Part shown: positions 39,199 through 47,672 of the stretch, piece by piece | How positions within the stretch are numbered: the first letter of the stretch is position 1 | Layout of the letters: the number at the start of each line of letters is the position of its first letter | Assembly (NCBI GenBank): GCA_022770625.1 | Contig: JALEHK010000088.1 | Coordinates: 1-60,118 of the forward strand | DNA: 60,118 nt | Source: Oscillospiraceae bacterium | GTDB taxonomy: Bacteria; Bacillota; Clostridia; Oscillospirales; Ruminococcaceae | Reading direction: 5' to 3' | The notes under the pieces: generated by a model | The model's database searches: none | What the model was told of the DNA's origin: nothing | The model's input: the letters and a program-made list of their open reading frames with translations, nothing else | Program-made: the position numbers and the translations under genes

Positions 39199-39206
39199 CA
39201 TTCATG

Positions 39207-40040
39207 TCAGTTTAAAATAGGCATATATTGTAAAATCAGATAGATTGTCGGCGCGACAAACAAAAAGCTGTCAAACCGATCCATAATGCCCCCGTGTCCC
39301 GGCATGATCTTGCCGAAATCCTTAATGCCGGTCTGACGCTTGACAACCGAAGCCATCAGGTCGCCGACAATGCTGACCAGAGAACAGAATACAGCGATCA
39401 GCGCAATTTTTCCCCACGAACATCGGATAAAGATGCCGTTGACGTGCGCCTGATACTGCTGATAAATAAAGCAGGTCAGCACAAAGAAAACGCAGCAGCC
39501 GGCCACTCCGCCAATCGCGCCTTCGATCGTTTTATGCGGGCTGATCTGAGGAGCCATTTTATGCTTTCCGAATGCTCTTCCCGCAAAATAGGCGCAGGAA
39601 TCGGAAATCCATGCGGCTACACAGCAAAGAAGAATGTAGAGAAAGCCGTTTCGAGAATACCTGTCGCGCATCAGAACGATGCTTGAAAAAGCGGTCGGTA
39701 CAACAAGCGAAATAAAGAAAGAAATCGCTACCTCTTCAAAACGAATTTCGTTATGGAGAATCAGGAGTGAGCCGAATATCAGAATAAAGTATGCGATTGT
39801 CACATAAACCTGCATTCCGTGAATCTTCAGCGTACTGAAAAAAGGAACGACAACCGCATAGCCAAGAGAAAAAACGAGAATCGCCTTGGATTTGACATAG
39901 CCAGTTGCATGGAGCAGTTCAAAAACGGCGATCGCACCGATGATAGAAATTGCCGCATTCAGGACAAAAGTATCGTAACATACAAATACGCCGAACAGAA
40001 TGACCAGAGCCACCGCAGCGGTTATGATACGCTGTTTCAT
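39207..40040 (-). CDS. cdsA: Phosphatidate cytidylyltransferase
   Basis: Makes CDP-diacylglycerol for phospholipid synthesis, in the membrane. It is 277 aa with about seven or eight hydrophobic segments. The signature SVVKRQTGIKDFGKIMPGHGG followed by DRFDS near the C-terminus is complete. Lies 51 bases after uppS. Its upstream 16 bases are identical to those upstream of frr. Confidence 0.96.
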   Translation of the reverse strand: MKQRIITAAVALVILFGVFVCYDTFVLNAAISIIGAIAVFELLHATGYVKSKAILVFSLGYAVVVPFFSTLKIHGMQVYVTIAYFILIFGSLLILHNEIRFEEVAISFFISLVVPTAFSSIVLMRDRYSRNGFLYILLCCVAAWISDSCAYFAGRAFGKHKMAPQISPHKTIEGAIGGVAGCCVFFVLTCFIYQQYQAHVNGIFIRCSWGKIALIAVFCSLVSIVGDLMASVVKRQTGIKDFGKIMPGHGGIMDRFDSFLFVAPTIYLILQYMPILN

Positions 40041-40091
40041 AAAGTTACCTGCCTTTCAATCAGAGATGAAATACACCTGTAGACGCATGAG

Positions 40092-40814
40092 TCATCCGTT
40101 TTGATTGGAAAGGCCGCCGAAGCGCCGGGAACGGTGATGATATTCCTCTATCGCCGCATCCAGATCCGCCGGCTTAAAATTGGGCCAGAGGACACCGTCC
40201 ATAAACACATATTCGGCATAAGCGGACTGCCAGATCAGGAAATTCGACAGCCGGTACTCGCCGCTCGGGCGGATAATCAGATCGACATCCGGGATATCGT
40301 TGGTATAGAGATAACGGGAGAAAGATTCCTCCGTTATCTCTTCCGGCTGAAGCATGCCTTTCGCGGCTTCCTCTGCGATTCTCCGCGCAGCGTTTGTAAT
40401 TTCCGCACGACCGCCGTAATTGATTGCCAAAATCAGCGTCAATCCGGTCGCGTTTTTGCTTTTTTCCTCCGCACGCGCCATCTTTCCACGGATATCATCA
40501 TCAAAAGAAGTCCGGTCGCCGATAAAACGAACGCGGATATTTTCCTTTGCGTAGCCATCCATCTCATCAAGATAGGAACGAAGAAGCGCAATGATCGAAT
40601 CGACCTCATCCTGCGGACGCTTCCAGTTTTCGGTGGAAAAGACATAAGCTGTCAGATATTTCAGCCCGATTTTATTGGCATAGCGGGCGATTTCTTTGAA
40701 AGTGGAGGCACCGGCACGATGTCCCATTTTGCGCGGAAGCCCGCGTTTTTGTGCCCATCGGCCGTTGCCGTCCATGATAATGCCGACATGAGTCGGCAGG
40801 AAACGCTCGTTCAT
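40092..40814 (-). CDS. uppS: Undecaprenyl diphosphate synthase (isoprenyl transferase)
   Basis: Builds the lipid carrier for cell wall synthesis from FPP and IPP. It is 240 aa. HVGIIMDGNGRWAQKRG with the catalytic Asp, LAINYGGRAEITNAARRIA, and DLIIRPSGEYRLSNFLIWQSAYAE-type C-terminal region are seen (short segments quoted). Begins 2 bases after frr. Confidence 0.97.
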   Translation of the reverse strand: MNERFLPTHVGIIMDGNGRWAQKRGLPRKMGHRAGASTFKEIARYANKIGLKYLTAYVFSTENWKRPQDEVDSIIALLRSYLDEMDGYAKENIRVRFIGDRTSFDDDIRGKMARAEEKSKNATGLTLILAINYGGRAEITNAARRIAEEAAKGMLQPEEITEESFSRYLYTNDIPDVDLIIRPSGEYRLSNFLIWQSAYAEYVFMDGVLWPNFKPADLDAAIEEYHHRSRRFGGLSNQNG

Positions 40815-40816
40815 CG

Positions 40817-41374
40817 TCAGATCTCCTGGATCTCCTTGATCTTGGCATCAGCCATAGAATCAGCTTCCTTGACATATTTGTCGGTGATCTTCTGAATATC
40901 CTTTTCAGCGTCTTTGACTTCGTCCTCGGTGATCTCGTTGTTTTTCTTCATAGCTTTGATCTTATCCATTGCATCGCGGCGAATGTTGCGGATTGCAATC
41001 TTTCCTTCCTCGGCCATCTTATGGACTTCCTTAGCTAGTTCATTTCTGCGCTCGGAGGTCATAGGCGGGAAGATCAGGCGGATGACACTGCCGTCGTTAT
41101 TGGGGTTGATGCCGAGATCGGAGGTCTGAATGGCTTTTTCAATGCTCTTCAGAGTCGAACGATCCCAAGGCGAGATCATAAGAGTGCGGGGGTCGGGGGC
41201 GCTGATCGCAGCCATCTGGTTGATGGGGGTCGGTGTTCCATAATATTCGACCACGATCCGGTCAAGAACCGCAGGGTTAGCACGACCTGCGCGGATGGTA
41301 TTGAAATTAGCGCCGAGTGCGCCGAGTGCTTTCTGCATTTTGCCTTCTGCTTTTTTGATTTCGTCTTTGGTCAT
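40817..41374 (-). CDS. frr: Ribosome recycling factor
   Basis: Splits post-termination ribosomes with EF-G. It is 185 aa, the usual length. GALGANFNTIRAGRANPAVLD, YYGTPTPINQMAAISAPD, and RIAIRNIRRDAMDKIK-like motif (here KIAIRNIRRDAMDKIKAMKK) are diagnostic. It is 73 bases after pyrH. Confidence 0.97.
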   Translation of the reverse strand: MTKDEIKKAEGKMQKALGALGANFNTIRAGRANPAVLDRIVVEYYGTPTPINQMAAISAPDPRTLMISPWDRSTLKSIEKAIQTSDLGINPNNDGSVIRLIFPPMTSERRNELAKEVHKMAEEGKIAIRNIRRDAMDKIKAMKKNNEITEDEVKDAEKDIQKITDKYVKEADSMADAKIKEIQEI

Positions 41375-41447
41375 GGTAGGTTACCTGCCTTTCAAAATAA
41401 TGATATGATACGGCTTTTCCGCTTTCGCGGCTTTCGCCGGAAATTCC

Positions 41448-42158
41448 TTATTCGGGGAGCACGACGGTTCCGATCGGTTCTCCGCGGACGGCGCGGACGA
41501 TATTCTTCGGATCGGAAAGGTCAAAAACAAGCATCGGAAGGTGATTATCCTTGCACATGGACGCGGCGGTCGCATCCATAACGCCGAGATTCTTATTCAG
41601 CACTTCCGAAACGGTCAGCGTGTCGTATTTTACGGCATCCGCAAACTTATGGGGGTCTTTATCATAAACGCCGTCAACCATCGTAGCCTTGAAAACAGCA
41701 TCGGCACCGATCTCCGCCGCGCGCAGAGAAGCCGCCGTATCCGTTGAGAAGAAGGGGTTTCCGGTACCGCAGCCAAAGACAACGACCCGCCCTTTTTCGA
41801 GATGACGAACTGCACGGTTGCGGATATAAGGTTCGGCGACCTGCTGCATCGAGATAGCTGTCTGGACACGGACGTCAACGCCGAGATGCTCCAGTGCATC
41901 GGCTACAGCCAGCGCGTTCATTGCGGTTCCGAGCATACCGATATGGTCAGCACGGGTGCGATCCATCGAGCCGGAAGAACGTCCGCGCCAGAAGTTTCCG
42001 CCGCCGACAACGATTCCGATCTGCACACCGAGCGCCACCGCGTCGCGAATCGCTTCGCAGATCGGGTTGATAACGTCATAGTTTAAGCCAAAATGCTGAT
42101 CGCCCGCCAGAGCCTCTCCGGAGAGCTTAAGCAAAATCCGCTTGTATTTCAGTTCCAT
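41448..42158 (-). CDS. pyrH: Uridylate kinase
   Basis: Phosphorylates UMP to UDP. It is 236 aa from the ATG at 42158. [31 protein letters not shown] and [20 protein letters not shown] are diagnostic. The start is uncertain: the ATG at 42170 lies almost on top of GAAAGGAA, while the one at 42158 is 13 bases from it but matches the conserved N-terminus better. First gene of the pyrH-to-polC block. Confidence 0.95.
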   Translation of the reverse strand: MELKYKRILLKLSGEALAGDQHFGLNYDVINPICEAIRDAVALGVQIGIVVGGGNFWRGRSSGSMDRTRADHIGMLGTAMNALAVADALEHLGVDVRVQTAISMQQVAEPYIRNRAVRHLEKGRVVVFGCGTGNPFFSTDTAASLRAAEIGADAVFKATMVDGVYDKDPHKFADAVKYDTLTVSEVLNKNLGVMDATAASMCKDNHLPMLVFDLSDPKNIVRAVRGEPIGTVVLPE

Positions 42159-42247
42159 GTTCCTGATCATTTCCTTTCTATATCATCCCGGAAGAAAATT
42201 GCACCGGGAGCTTTTCCTGTATCAGTGCAGATTTATTTTTCTCCCTT

Positions 42248-42276
42248 ATTTTACATGATATTTTGTCCAATGTAAA
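42248..42276 (-). promoter_or_regulatory. Sigma-A-type promoter of the pyrH-to-polC block
   Basis: On the minus strand: TTTACA (42276-42271), 17-bp spacer, TAAAAT (42253-42248). The leader to pyrH is about 80 bases. Confidence 0.75.
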
Positions 42277-42342
42277 GAGAAAGTTTGTAAATATTCCAAC
42301 CTTCATCTTTTGATACGGAAAAATGAATCTTTCGGGGCAGGG

Positions 42343-42371
42343 TTGACCTTTCAATTGAAATAGAGTAAAAT
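42343..42371 (+). promoter_or_regulatory. Sigma-A-type promoter for rpe
   Basis: TTGACC (42343-42348), 17-bp spacer, TAAAAT (42366-42371). Divergent from the pyrH promoter. Confidence 0.8.
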
Positions 42372-42419
42372 GCTAATATAAAAGTGATGACAAAACCTTC
42401 TCCCTTTGAAAGGATTGAG

Positions 42420-43055
42420 ATGATGATGATGATTTCCCCTTCTCTGCTGGCGGCTGATTTCACAAAGCTCGACCGAGAACTGGATCGGATTACCCGTGGC
42501 GGTGCGGAATGGCTGCACCTCGACGTTATGGACGGCGTTTTTGTTCCCAATATTTCTTTTGGCCTGCCGGTCATTCAGTCGCTTCGGAAAATAAGCAGGC
42601 TGACTTTTGACGTGCATCTGATGATTCAGGAGCCGCTTTTATATGTAGACGCATTTGCCGATGCGGGCGCAGATTATCTGACTTTTCATCTGGAAAGCAG
42701 TTCTGATCCTGAAAAAATGATCGATGCGATTCATGCACGGGGAATGAAAGCCGGGCTTTCCATTAAGCCGAATACGCCTGCGGAAGCGGTGTTTCCCTAT
42801 CTGGATAAGCTCGACCTGATTTTAGTCATGAGCGTGGAGCCAGGATTCGGCGGGCAGAAGTTTATGCCTGCCTGTCTGGATAAGATCCGTATTCTGCATG
42901 AAAAAGCCCCCGAAATTCCGATCAGCGTGGACGGCGGCATCAATGCGGAAACCGGCAGACTCTGCCGCGAAGCGGGTGCAGACGTGCTGGTTGCCGGATC
43001 GTATGTATTCGGAGCAAAAGACGTTGTGGCGGCGATCGATTCACTGATGGCGTAA
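42420..43055 (+). CDS. rpe: Ribulose-phosphate 3-epimerase
   Basis: Interconverts ribulose 5-phosphate and xylulose 5-phosphate in the pentose phosphate pathway. It is 211 aa. ISPSLLAADFTKLDRE, WLHLDVMDGVFVPNISFG (metal-binding His and Asp), and VMSVEPGFGGQKFMP are diagnostic. The ATG at 42420 is 5 bases after GAAAGGA; it is the first of four ATGs in a row, so slippage in start choice is possible. Shares a transcript with the next gene. Confidence 0.97.
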   Translation: MMMMISPSLLAADFTKLDRELDRITRGGAEWLHLDVMDGVFVPNISFGLPVIQSLRKISRLTFDVHLMIQEPLLYVDAFADAGADYLTFHLESSSDPEKMIDAIHARGMKAGLSIKPNTPAEAVFPYLDKLDLILVMSVEPGFGGQKFMPACLDKIRILHEKAPEIPISVDGGINAETGRLCREAGADVLVAGSYVFGAKDVVAAIDSLMA

Positions 43056-43070
43056 AGCCGGGAGAAAAAT

Positions 43071-44330
43071 ATGGGGCGCAAAATCAAACATTATTCTTCC
43101 GGGTATCAGATCCGCAGAAAAAAACAACGGCGGATGATCAGCAGCATTCTTTTTGTACTTTTGCTGGCGGTGCTGGTATTTGTCGGATATGCCGGAGCAA
43201 AAGCTTTAAGCGAAATGCGCACGGGAAGGAGCGAAATTCCCTCTACCCTTTCATCAGAACAACTGCCGGAAGATAGCAGTGTTTCGGAATCAGGCACCAC
43301 TTCATCCAATCCTGTTCTGGAAAGTTCGGACTTGCCGCTGGAAGAACTGCCTTCCGAGCCTGAGACAAGCAGTGAAGCAGAAACGCTTTACACGCAATAT
43401 GGCGTGGCGGAAAAGGGCTTTACTCCTGTAAAGGAAAATCCCTTCACGCGTTACGTAACTGTTGCTGCGGCCTATACTCCCCTGCGCGAAACGCCGAAAA
43501 CAGCGGATAACGAGGAACTTCGTGCAGTCACGATGCCGCTTTCGACGGCATTATCCAATGAATCAGCGGCTACGTTCATCGAATCGGTGGATACTGGGCT
43601 TTATAACGCCGTTGTGATCCCTTTGAAGGATTCGGAAGGAACTGTTTACTATTCGACGGCCGCTTCGACGGCACGGGAAAGCGGAGCAATTTCAACAAGC
43701 CGGGTCGATCTCGAACGGATCGTAGCGTTGATCCGGGAGAAGGGGCTGAAGCCGGTCGCATCGATCTACTCCCTTCAGGATCATACTTCGGCGCATACCC
43801 GATACGGAACCTCTTACTATTGGATGAACGACGGATCAACCACTTGGCTGGACGCCAAGGTCATCAACGGCGGCAAGCCATGGATGAATCCGTATTGCAA
43901 AAATACGATCACTTATCTGGATACGATTGCGTCCGAACTGGACAGCACCGGATTTGTTGATCTGATTGTTTATGGAAACCAGTATCCGGATTCGACCCTT
44001 CAGCAAAAGATGGGACTCGGTGAAACCGGAGGCGTATCCAAACCCGATCAGTTGGAAGCGGTGCTCAACTCCATGCAGGAGTCGGCTCCAACGATGCGGA
44101 TTATCCCGGCGTATCAGGGAGAATGTTATACCTCCGGCGTCAATACGCAGGTCTATACCGATACGCCAAACATCTTTTCCTATACGCCCAGCGCACCGAT
44201 CATCGGAAGCGATCTTTCGATTCTTGATCGGGTGTCGGCAGATGTTTCGACGGTTATGCCGGTTATCGACAGTTCGGATACGATCCATGCGCTTTCCGAA
44301 CGTGGAATTACTTCCTATATCATGAGATAA
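43071..44330 (+). CDS. Membrane-anchored putative glycoside hydrolase (DUF4015-like)
   Basis: A protein of 419 aa. N-terminal basic stretch, then a membrane segment (ISSILFVLLLAVLVFVGYAG, residues about 24-44). Residues 50-105 are a Ser/Glu/Pro-rich linker. From about residue 165 a TIM-barrel-like domain follows (YNAVVIPLKDSEGTVYY, LIREKGLKPVASIYSLQDH, FVDLIVYGNQYP), resembling the DUF4015 putative glycosyl hydrolase family (PF13200). Probably faces outward. No activity is known for this branch. Starts 15 bases after rpe. Confidence 0.6.
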   Translation: MGRKIKHYSSGYQIRRKKQRRMISSILFVLLLAVLVFVGYAGAKALSEMRTGRSEIPSTLSSEQLPEDSSVSESGTTSSNPVLESSDLPLEELPSEPETSSEAETLYTQYGVAEKGFTPVKENPFTRYVTVAAAYTPLRETPKTADNEELRAVTMPLSTALSNESAATFIESVDTGLYNAVVIPLKDSEGTVYYSTAASTARESGAISTSRVDLERIVALIREKGLKPVASIYSLQDHTSAHTRYGTSYYWMNDGSTTWLDAKVINGGKPWMNPYCKNTITYLDTIASELDSTGFVDLIVYGNQYPDSTLQQKMGLGETGGVSKPDQLEAVLNSMQESAPTMRIIPAYQGECYTSGVNTQVYTDTPNIFSYTPSAPIIGSDLSILDRVSADVSTVMPVIDSSDTIHALSERGITSYIMR

Positions 44331-44388
44331 AATAACAAGCAAGCCGGTCTTTTTCCATCGAAAAGGATCGGCTTGCTTGTTATTTATA
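44331..44388 (+). terminator. Terminator after the rpe operon
   Basis: A 16-bp perfect stem (44331-44346 with 44369-44384) around 22 bases, followed by TTATTTAT. The 3' T tract is short, but the stem is strong. Confidence 0.75.
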
Positions 44389-44408
44389 ATTGGAAATCAG
44401 GGGCCGTT

Positions 44409-44504
44409 TTAATGATCCTTGTTTGTGCAGTCAAAAAGTTTCATACAGCGAAGGCAGATCTTTTTGGCTTCGAGGAGTTCGCTTTGCGGCATCTGAATCT
44501 GCAT
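44409..44504 (-). CDS. Possible 31-aa cysteine-containing peptide
   Basis: A short frame with AKKICLRCMKLFDCTNK at its C-terminal half, that is a Cys-x2-Cys pair plus a third Cys, resembling small zinc-binding proteins of Clostridia. It has no good ribosome binding site and may be a remnant. It lies 69 bases downstream of the 70-aa gene, on the same strand. Evidence is weak. Confidence 0.25.
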   Translation of the reverse strand: MQIQMPQSELLEAKKICLRCMKLFDCTNKDH

Positions 44505-44573
44505 AATCTTCGCGAGTCAGTTTTGCTTTTCCGTTTACCATCTGAATGGCGTTTTTATGACAGGCCGCCGGTA

Positions 44574-44786
44574 TCAAGGCTCACTTTTCCTGCGGTGCTG
44601 CTTCAGAATCAAAACTGCAAGCGCCGCATCCCCATTCCGAACACTGATCCGATACCGGGCGTGTCCGTTTTTCAGCAAGATCCCGCTCCCTGAAAAGCAG
44701 AAAGGAATCCCGGCACGGCGAAGATGACTGGCGATCTGCCGGACGACCTTTTCGCTTGGACCGGAGTAGAGAATGGTCTGGTGCAT
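44574..44786 (-). CDS. Small hypothetical protein, possibly DUF2007-like
   Basis: A protein of 70 aa: an N-terminal strand and helix (HQTILYSGPSEKVVRQIASH), a central part with GIPFCFSGSGILLKNG, and RYRISVRNGDAALAVLILKQ. The layout resembles the DUF2007 putative signal-transducing family (strand-helix with LRRAGIPF, ending in a helix after the last strand). The ATG at 44786 has AAGGAG 8 bases upstream, and a well-formed promoter lies just before it, both of which support it as a real gene. No function is claimed. Confidence 0.65.
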   Translation of the reverse strand: MHQTILYSGPSEKVVRQIASHLRRAGIPFCFSGSGILLKNGHARYRISVRNGDAALAVLILKQHRRKSEP

Positions 44787-44819
44787 AGGATCCGCTCCTT
44801 TTTCATGTTCTTTGGTGCA

Positions 44820-44848
44820 AGTATACCACGAAGTATGAAAAACTGCAA
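44820..44848 (-). promoter_or_regulatory. Sigma-A-type promoter for the 70-aa gene
   Basis: On the minus strand: TTGCAG (44848-44843), 17-bp spacer, TATACT (44825-44820), about 30 bases upstream of the start. Confidence 0.75.
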
Positions 44849-44878
44849 TCATTTTTGGAAAAAACTTGTCTTTAGCGG

Positions 44879-44907
44879 TTGTAAAAGCATCGAAATGTGT
44901 GTATAAT
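44879..44907 (+). promoter_or_regulatory. Sigma-A-type promoter for the LysR regulator
   Basis: TTGTAA (44879-44884), 17-bp spacer, consensus TATAAT (44902-44907). Confidence 0.8.
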
Positions 44908-44971
44908 AAAAATATGATATTCCAAAAAAGAAAGTTGCTATCAGCATTTTATATATGAAGGAGGACGCACA

Positions 44972-45904
44972 TTGAATACTCAGTACCTGCGTTATGCAGT
45001 TGAGGTCGAGAAAACAGGGTCGATCACCAAGGCCGCGCAGAATTTATATATGGGGCAGCCGAACCTCAGCAAGGCAATCCGCCAATTGGAGCAGGATATC
45101 GGCATCACGATCTTTAACCGCACGGCCAAAGGCGTCGAAGTCACTCGAAAAGGCGCGGAGTTTTTGACTTATGCGTCTACGATCCTTTCACAGATCGATG
45201 AGTTGGAATCACTCTATCGTCCCCATTCCGAGAACTGTCTGGAACTGAAATTGGGGGTTCCCCGTGCGACCTACATCTGTGATGCGTTTACCCGATTTGT
45301 GGCGGGTCTCAGCGGAGAAGAACAGGTATCGATCGAATATCAGGAGAGCGACCCGCTCAGCATCCTGCACGCTTTCTCCGAGGGAGAAATGGATATCGGA
45401 ATTATCCGCTATCAAATCATGAACGAAAACTATTTTCTTTCTTCTATCGCCGATAATAAACTTCAGACCGAGCTTTTGTGGGAGTATAATATGCAGATCC
45501 TGATGTCCAAGGATCATCCGCTGGCAAAAATGGACGGGATTCCCTATCATATGCTTTCGGGTTGCATCGAGATTGTTCACGGAGATAACCGGGAGCCACC
45601 GGTCGCCCTCTCTGAGTTTTCGACTCAGGCGAAGATGGCGCGCCCGTCCAAACGGATCTTTGTCTATGAACGCGGAAGTCAGTTTGATCTGCTGCAAAAA
45701 GTAGAGGGAAGTTTTATGTGGGTATCGCCCGTTCCGGAAGATATTCTGAAGGAAAAAGGACTAATCCAGCGTCCATGTCTGACGCGGGCAAACGTCTGCC
45801 GGGATATGATCGTCTATCCGATGGGACATACGCTCAGCGTATATGAGCAACGCTTTTTAAGCGAAGTCCGCAGCAATGTCCGTCGGCTGCAAAACCAAAA
45901 CTGA
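44972..45904 (+). CDS. LysR-family transcriptional regulator
   Basis: A protein of 310 aa. Winged helix at residues 1-60 (EKTGSITKAAQNLYMGQPNL, RTAKGVEVTRKG), then the substrate-binding domain from about 90. The start is a TTG at 44972, 7 bases after AAGGAGG. Family members control nearby metabolic genes in response to a small molecule, but the divergently placed gene here is only a 70-aa hypothetical, so the target is unknown. Ends in a terminator convergent with sigG. Confidence 0.92.
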   Translation: MNTQYLRYAVEVEKTGSITKAAQNLYMGQPNLSKAIRQLEQDIGITIFNRTAKGVEVTRKGAEFLTYASTILSQIDELESLYRPHSENCLELKLGVPRATYICDAFTRFVAGLSGEEQVSIEYQESDPLSILHAFSEGEMDIGIIRYQIMNENYFLSSIADNKLQTELLWEYNMQILMSKDHPLAKMDGIPYHMLSGCIEIVHGDNREPPVALSEFSTQAKMARPSKRIFVYERGSQFDLLQKVEGSFMWVSPVPEDILKEKGLIQRPCLTRANVCRDMIVYPMGHTLSVYEQRFLSEVRSNVRRLQNQN

Positions 45905-45905
45905 G

Positions 45906-45950
45906 AAAAAGCAGGGAGTGTTCGGTATTCCGCCTTCCCTGCTTTTCTTT
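45906..45950. terminator. Terminator between lysR gene and sigG
   Basis: AAAAAGCAGGGAG (45906-45918) pairs with TTCCCTGCTTTTC (45935-45947), followed by TTT on the plus strand. Convergent genes on both sides. Confidence 0.85.
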
Positions 45951-46740
45951 ATACTTTCAGACTCTGCTGGATTTTATGAAGCGCGCCCTTTTCCAATCGG
46001 GATACCTGTGCCTGTGAGATACCGATTACGCCGGAAACCTCGGTCTGTGTCCGTCCTTCAAAAAATCGCAGTCCCAAAATCTTCTTTTCTCGTCGGGACA
46101 GACTTTCGATTGCGTCCCGAATGGTGATTTCATCAATCCAGTCGGCATCGCTGTTTCCGCCGGAAAGCTGATCCATGACGCACAGCGGTTCTCCGCTGTC
46201 ACCGGAATAAACCGGTTCGTAGATGGATACAGGAGCCGATGCTGATTCCAGAGCCAGAACGACCTCACTTTTCGGGATTCCAAGTGAAGAAGAAAGCTCG
46301 ATGATTGTGGGATCCCGTCCCAAGGCTCGAGTCAACCTTTCTTTTTCCTGCATTGCCCGATAAGCAAGATCTTTCAGTGAACGGCTGACCCGAACTGGAG
46401 CGTAATCACGCAGAAAACGACGAACCTCGCCGATAATCATCGGAACGGCATAGGTCGAAAATCGAACCGACTGGTTCAGATCAAAATGATCGATTGCCTT
46501 GATGAGTCCGATACAGCCGACCTGAAAAAGATCGTCCAGATTCTCTCCCCGCCCGGAAAAGCGCTGAACCACGCTGAGCACCAGCCGAAGATTTCCTTTG
46601 ACCAGAGCCTCCCGCGCCTTTCTCTGCTCGGATGCCGTTCCACTTTTCACTTGTAAAAGCAATCTTTCCTTTTCCTCTTCCTTCATAACCGGCAGACGGG
46701 CAGTATCGACGCCTGCAATGATAACCTTTCCCCGATACAT
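45949..46740 (-). CDS. sigG: Forespore-specific RNA polymerase sigma factor (SigG type)
   Basis: Directs late forespore transcription during sporulation. It is 263 aa (the B. subtilis protein has 260). The N-terminal segment VIIAGVDTARLPVM is the SigG signature that distinguishes it from SigF. Region 2 (DDLFQVGCIGLIKAIDHFD, about residues 68-86), FSTYAVPMIIGEVRRFLRD (-10 recognition), region 3, and a region 4 helix-turn-helix (GRTQTEVSGVIGISQAQVSR) are complete. The ATG at 46740 follows AAGGAGG, and a forespore-type promoter lies upstream. Unlike in B. subtilis, spoIIGA and sigE are not adjacent. Confidence 0.93.
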   Translation of the reverse strand: MYRGKVIIAGVDTARLPVMKEEEKERLLLQVKSGTASEQRKAREALVKGNLRLVLSVVQRFSGRGENLDDLFQVGCIGLIKAIDHFDLNQSVRFSTYAVPMIIGEVRRFLRDYAPVRVSRSLKDLAYRAMQEKERLTRALGRDPTIIELSSSLGIPKSEVVLALESASAPVSIYEPVYSGDSGEPLCVMDQLSGGNSDADWIDEITIRDAIESLSRREKKILGLRFFEGRTQTEVSGVIGISQAQVSRLEKGALHKIQQSLKV

Positions 46741-46766
46741 AATCGCCACCTCCTTGCACCGCATCA

Positions 46767-46797
46767 TCAGTATGCACCGGATTAAAAGGCATCATGC
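46767..46797 (-). promoter_or_regulatory. Sigma-F/sigma-G-type promoter for sigG
   Basis: On the minus strand: GCATG (46797-46793), 18-bp spacer, CATACTGA (46774-46767). This fits the forespore consensus GHATR-N18-CATWMTA except for the last base. It is placed correctly, about 27 bases before the start codon. Confidence 0.75.
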
Positions 46798-46816
46798 ACC
46801 GAAGGAGATTATTGTC

Positions 46817-46859
46817 AAAAAATAGAAACGCCCATCCGAATAACGGACAGGCGCTTTGA
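46817..46859 (-). terminator. Terminator after the HAD phosphatase gene
   Basis: AAAGCGCCTGTCCG and CGGATGGGCGTTT pair imperfectly around TTATT on the minus strand, followed by a TTTTTT tract. Confidence 0.75.
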
Positions 46860-46865
46860 GATTGA

Positions 46866-47672
46866 TCAGAATACAAAGTATTTTTCGATTGCAGCGGCAA
46901 TACCGTCCTCATCATTGGACAGCGTAATCGCGTCCGCGGCTTCCTTGACTGGTTCTTTGGCGTTCGCCATAGCGATTCCCAGTTCGGCATAACGGATCAT
47001 CGGTATATCATTATAGCCGTCTCCGCAGGCAGCCAGTTCTTCCCGCTTTACGCCGGTATATTCGCAGATCTTTTCCAGCGAAAGGGCTTTGTCAATGTTT
47101 TCCGGCATAATCTCAAGGAAAAAGCTCTCGGAGCGGTATACGCTCAGTCCTTCCAAAGCTTTTGCGATCTCCGGTTCCACTTCGCCCATATAGTTGCCAT
47201 CGCCGGTCATCAGACATTTCGGCTCTTTTTCGGTAACGGCCGATACAAAATCTTTAACGCCGCGCAGCGGGATCTTATTGATCCGTGCTTCAAGCTGAAT
47301 ATAAGGATCATTCGGAGTTTCGGTAATAACCGCCCCGCCCACATAAGTCAAAACGCCAAGGCGGTATTGATGCGCCAGATCGCTGATTACCGGGATAATC
47401 TCGGCCGGAAGCGTTTTTTCGTATACAACTTTATTGTTTGCCAGATCAATTACCCGCGCGCCGTTATAGGAAAGGATCAGACCGCCGTATTTTTCCATTT
47501 CCAGTTCTTTTGCAACCGGAAGAACGCCTTCGGTCGGACGTCCGCTGGCAAGAATCAGGCGGACTCCCTTTTTCTGCGCATCCATCAGCGCCTGACGGGT
47601 TTTGGGCGTAATGATCTTTTCGGAATTGGTCAGGGTTCCGTCAATGTCAAGAGCCAGAAGCTTATAATTCAT
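46866..47672 (-). CDS. Cof-type HAD-superfamily phosphatase
   Basis: A protein of 268 aa of the IIB (Cof) subfamily. Motif I LALDIDGTLTNS with the nucleophile Asp, motif II ILASGRPTEG, and motif III/IV ACGDGYNDIPMIRYAELGIA are all present; the C2 cap lies between. Family members dephosphorylate sugar phosphates, FMN or PLP; the substrate here is unknown. The start at 47672 is chosen for the conserved MNYKLLALDIDGT; an ATG at 47693 has no ribosome binding site. Confidence 0.9.
   Translation of the reverse strand: MNYKLLALDIDGTLTNSEKIITPKTRQALMDAQKKGVRLILASGRPTEGVLPVAKELEMEKYGGLILSYNGARVIDLANNKVVYEKTLPAEIIPVISDLAHQYRLGVLTYVGGAVITETPNDPYIQLEARINKIPLRGVKDFVSAVTEKEPKCLMTGDGNYMGEVEPEIAKALEGLSVYRSESFFLEIMPENIDKALSLEKICEYTGVKREELAACGDGYNDIPMIRYAELGIAMANAKEPVKEAADAITLSNDEDGIAAAIEKYFVF

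Noticed and set aside
44373-44693. A 106-codon plus-strand frame after the rpe operon
   Set aside because: It starts within the terminator hairpin and overlaps, antisense, the better supported 70-aa gene. No family resemblance.
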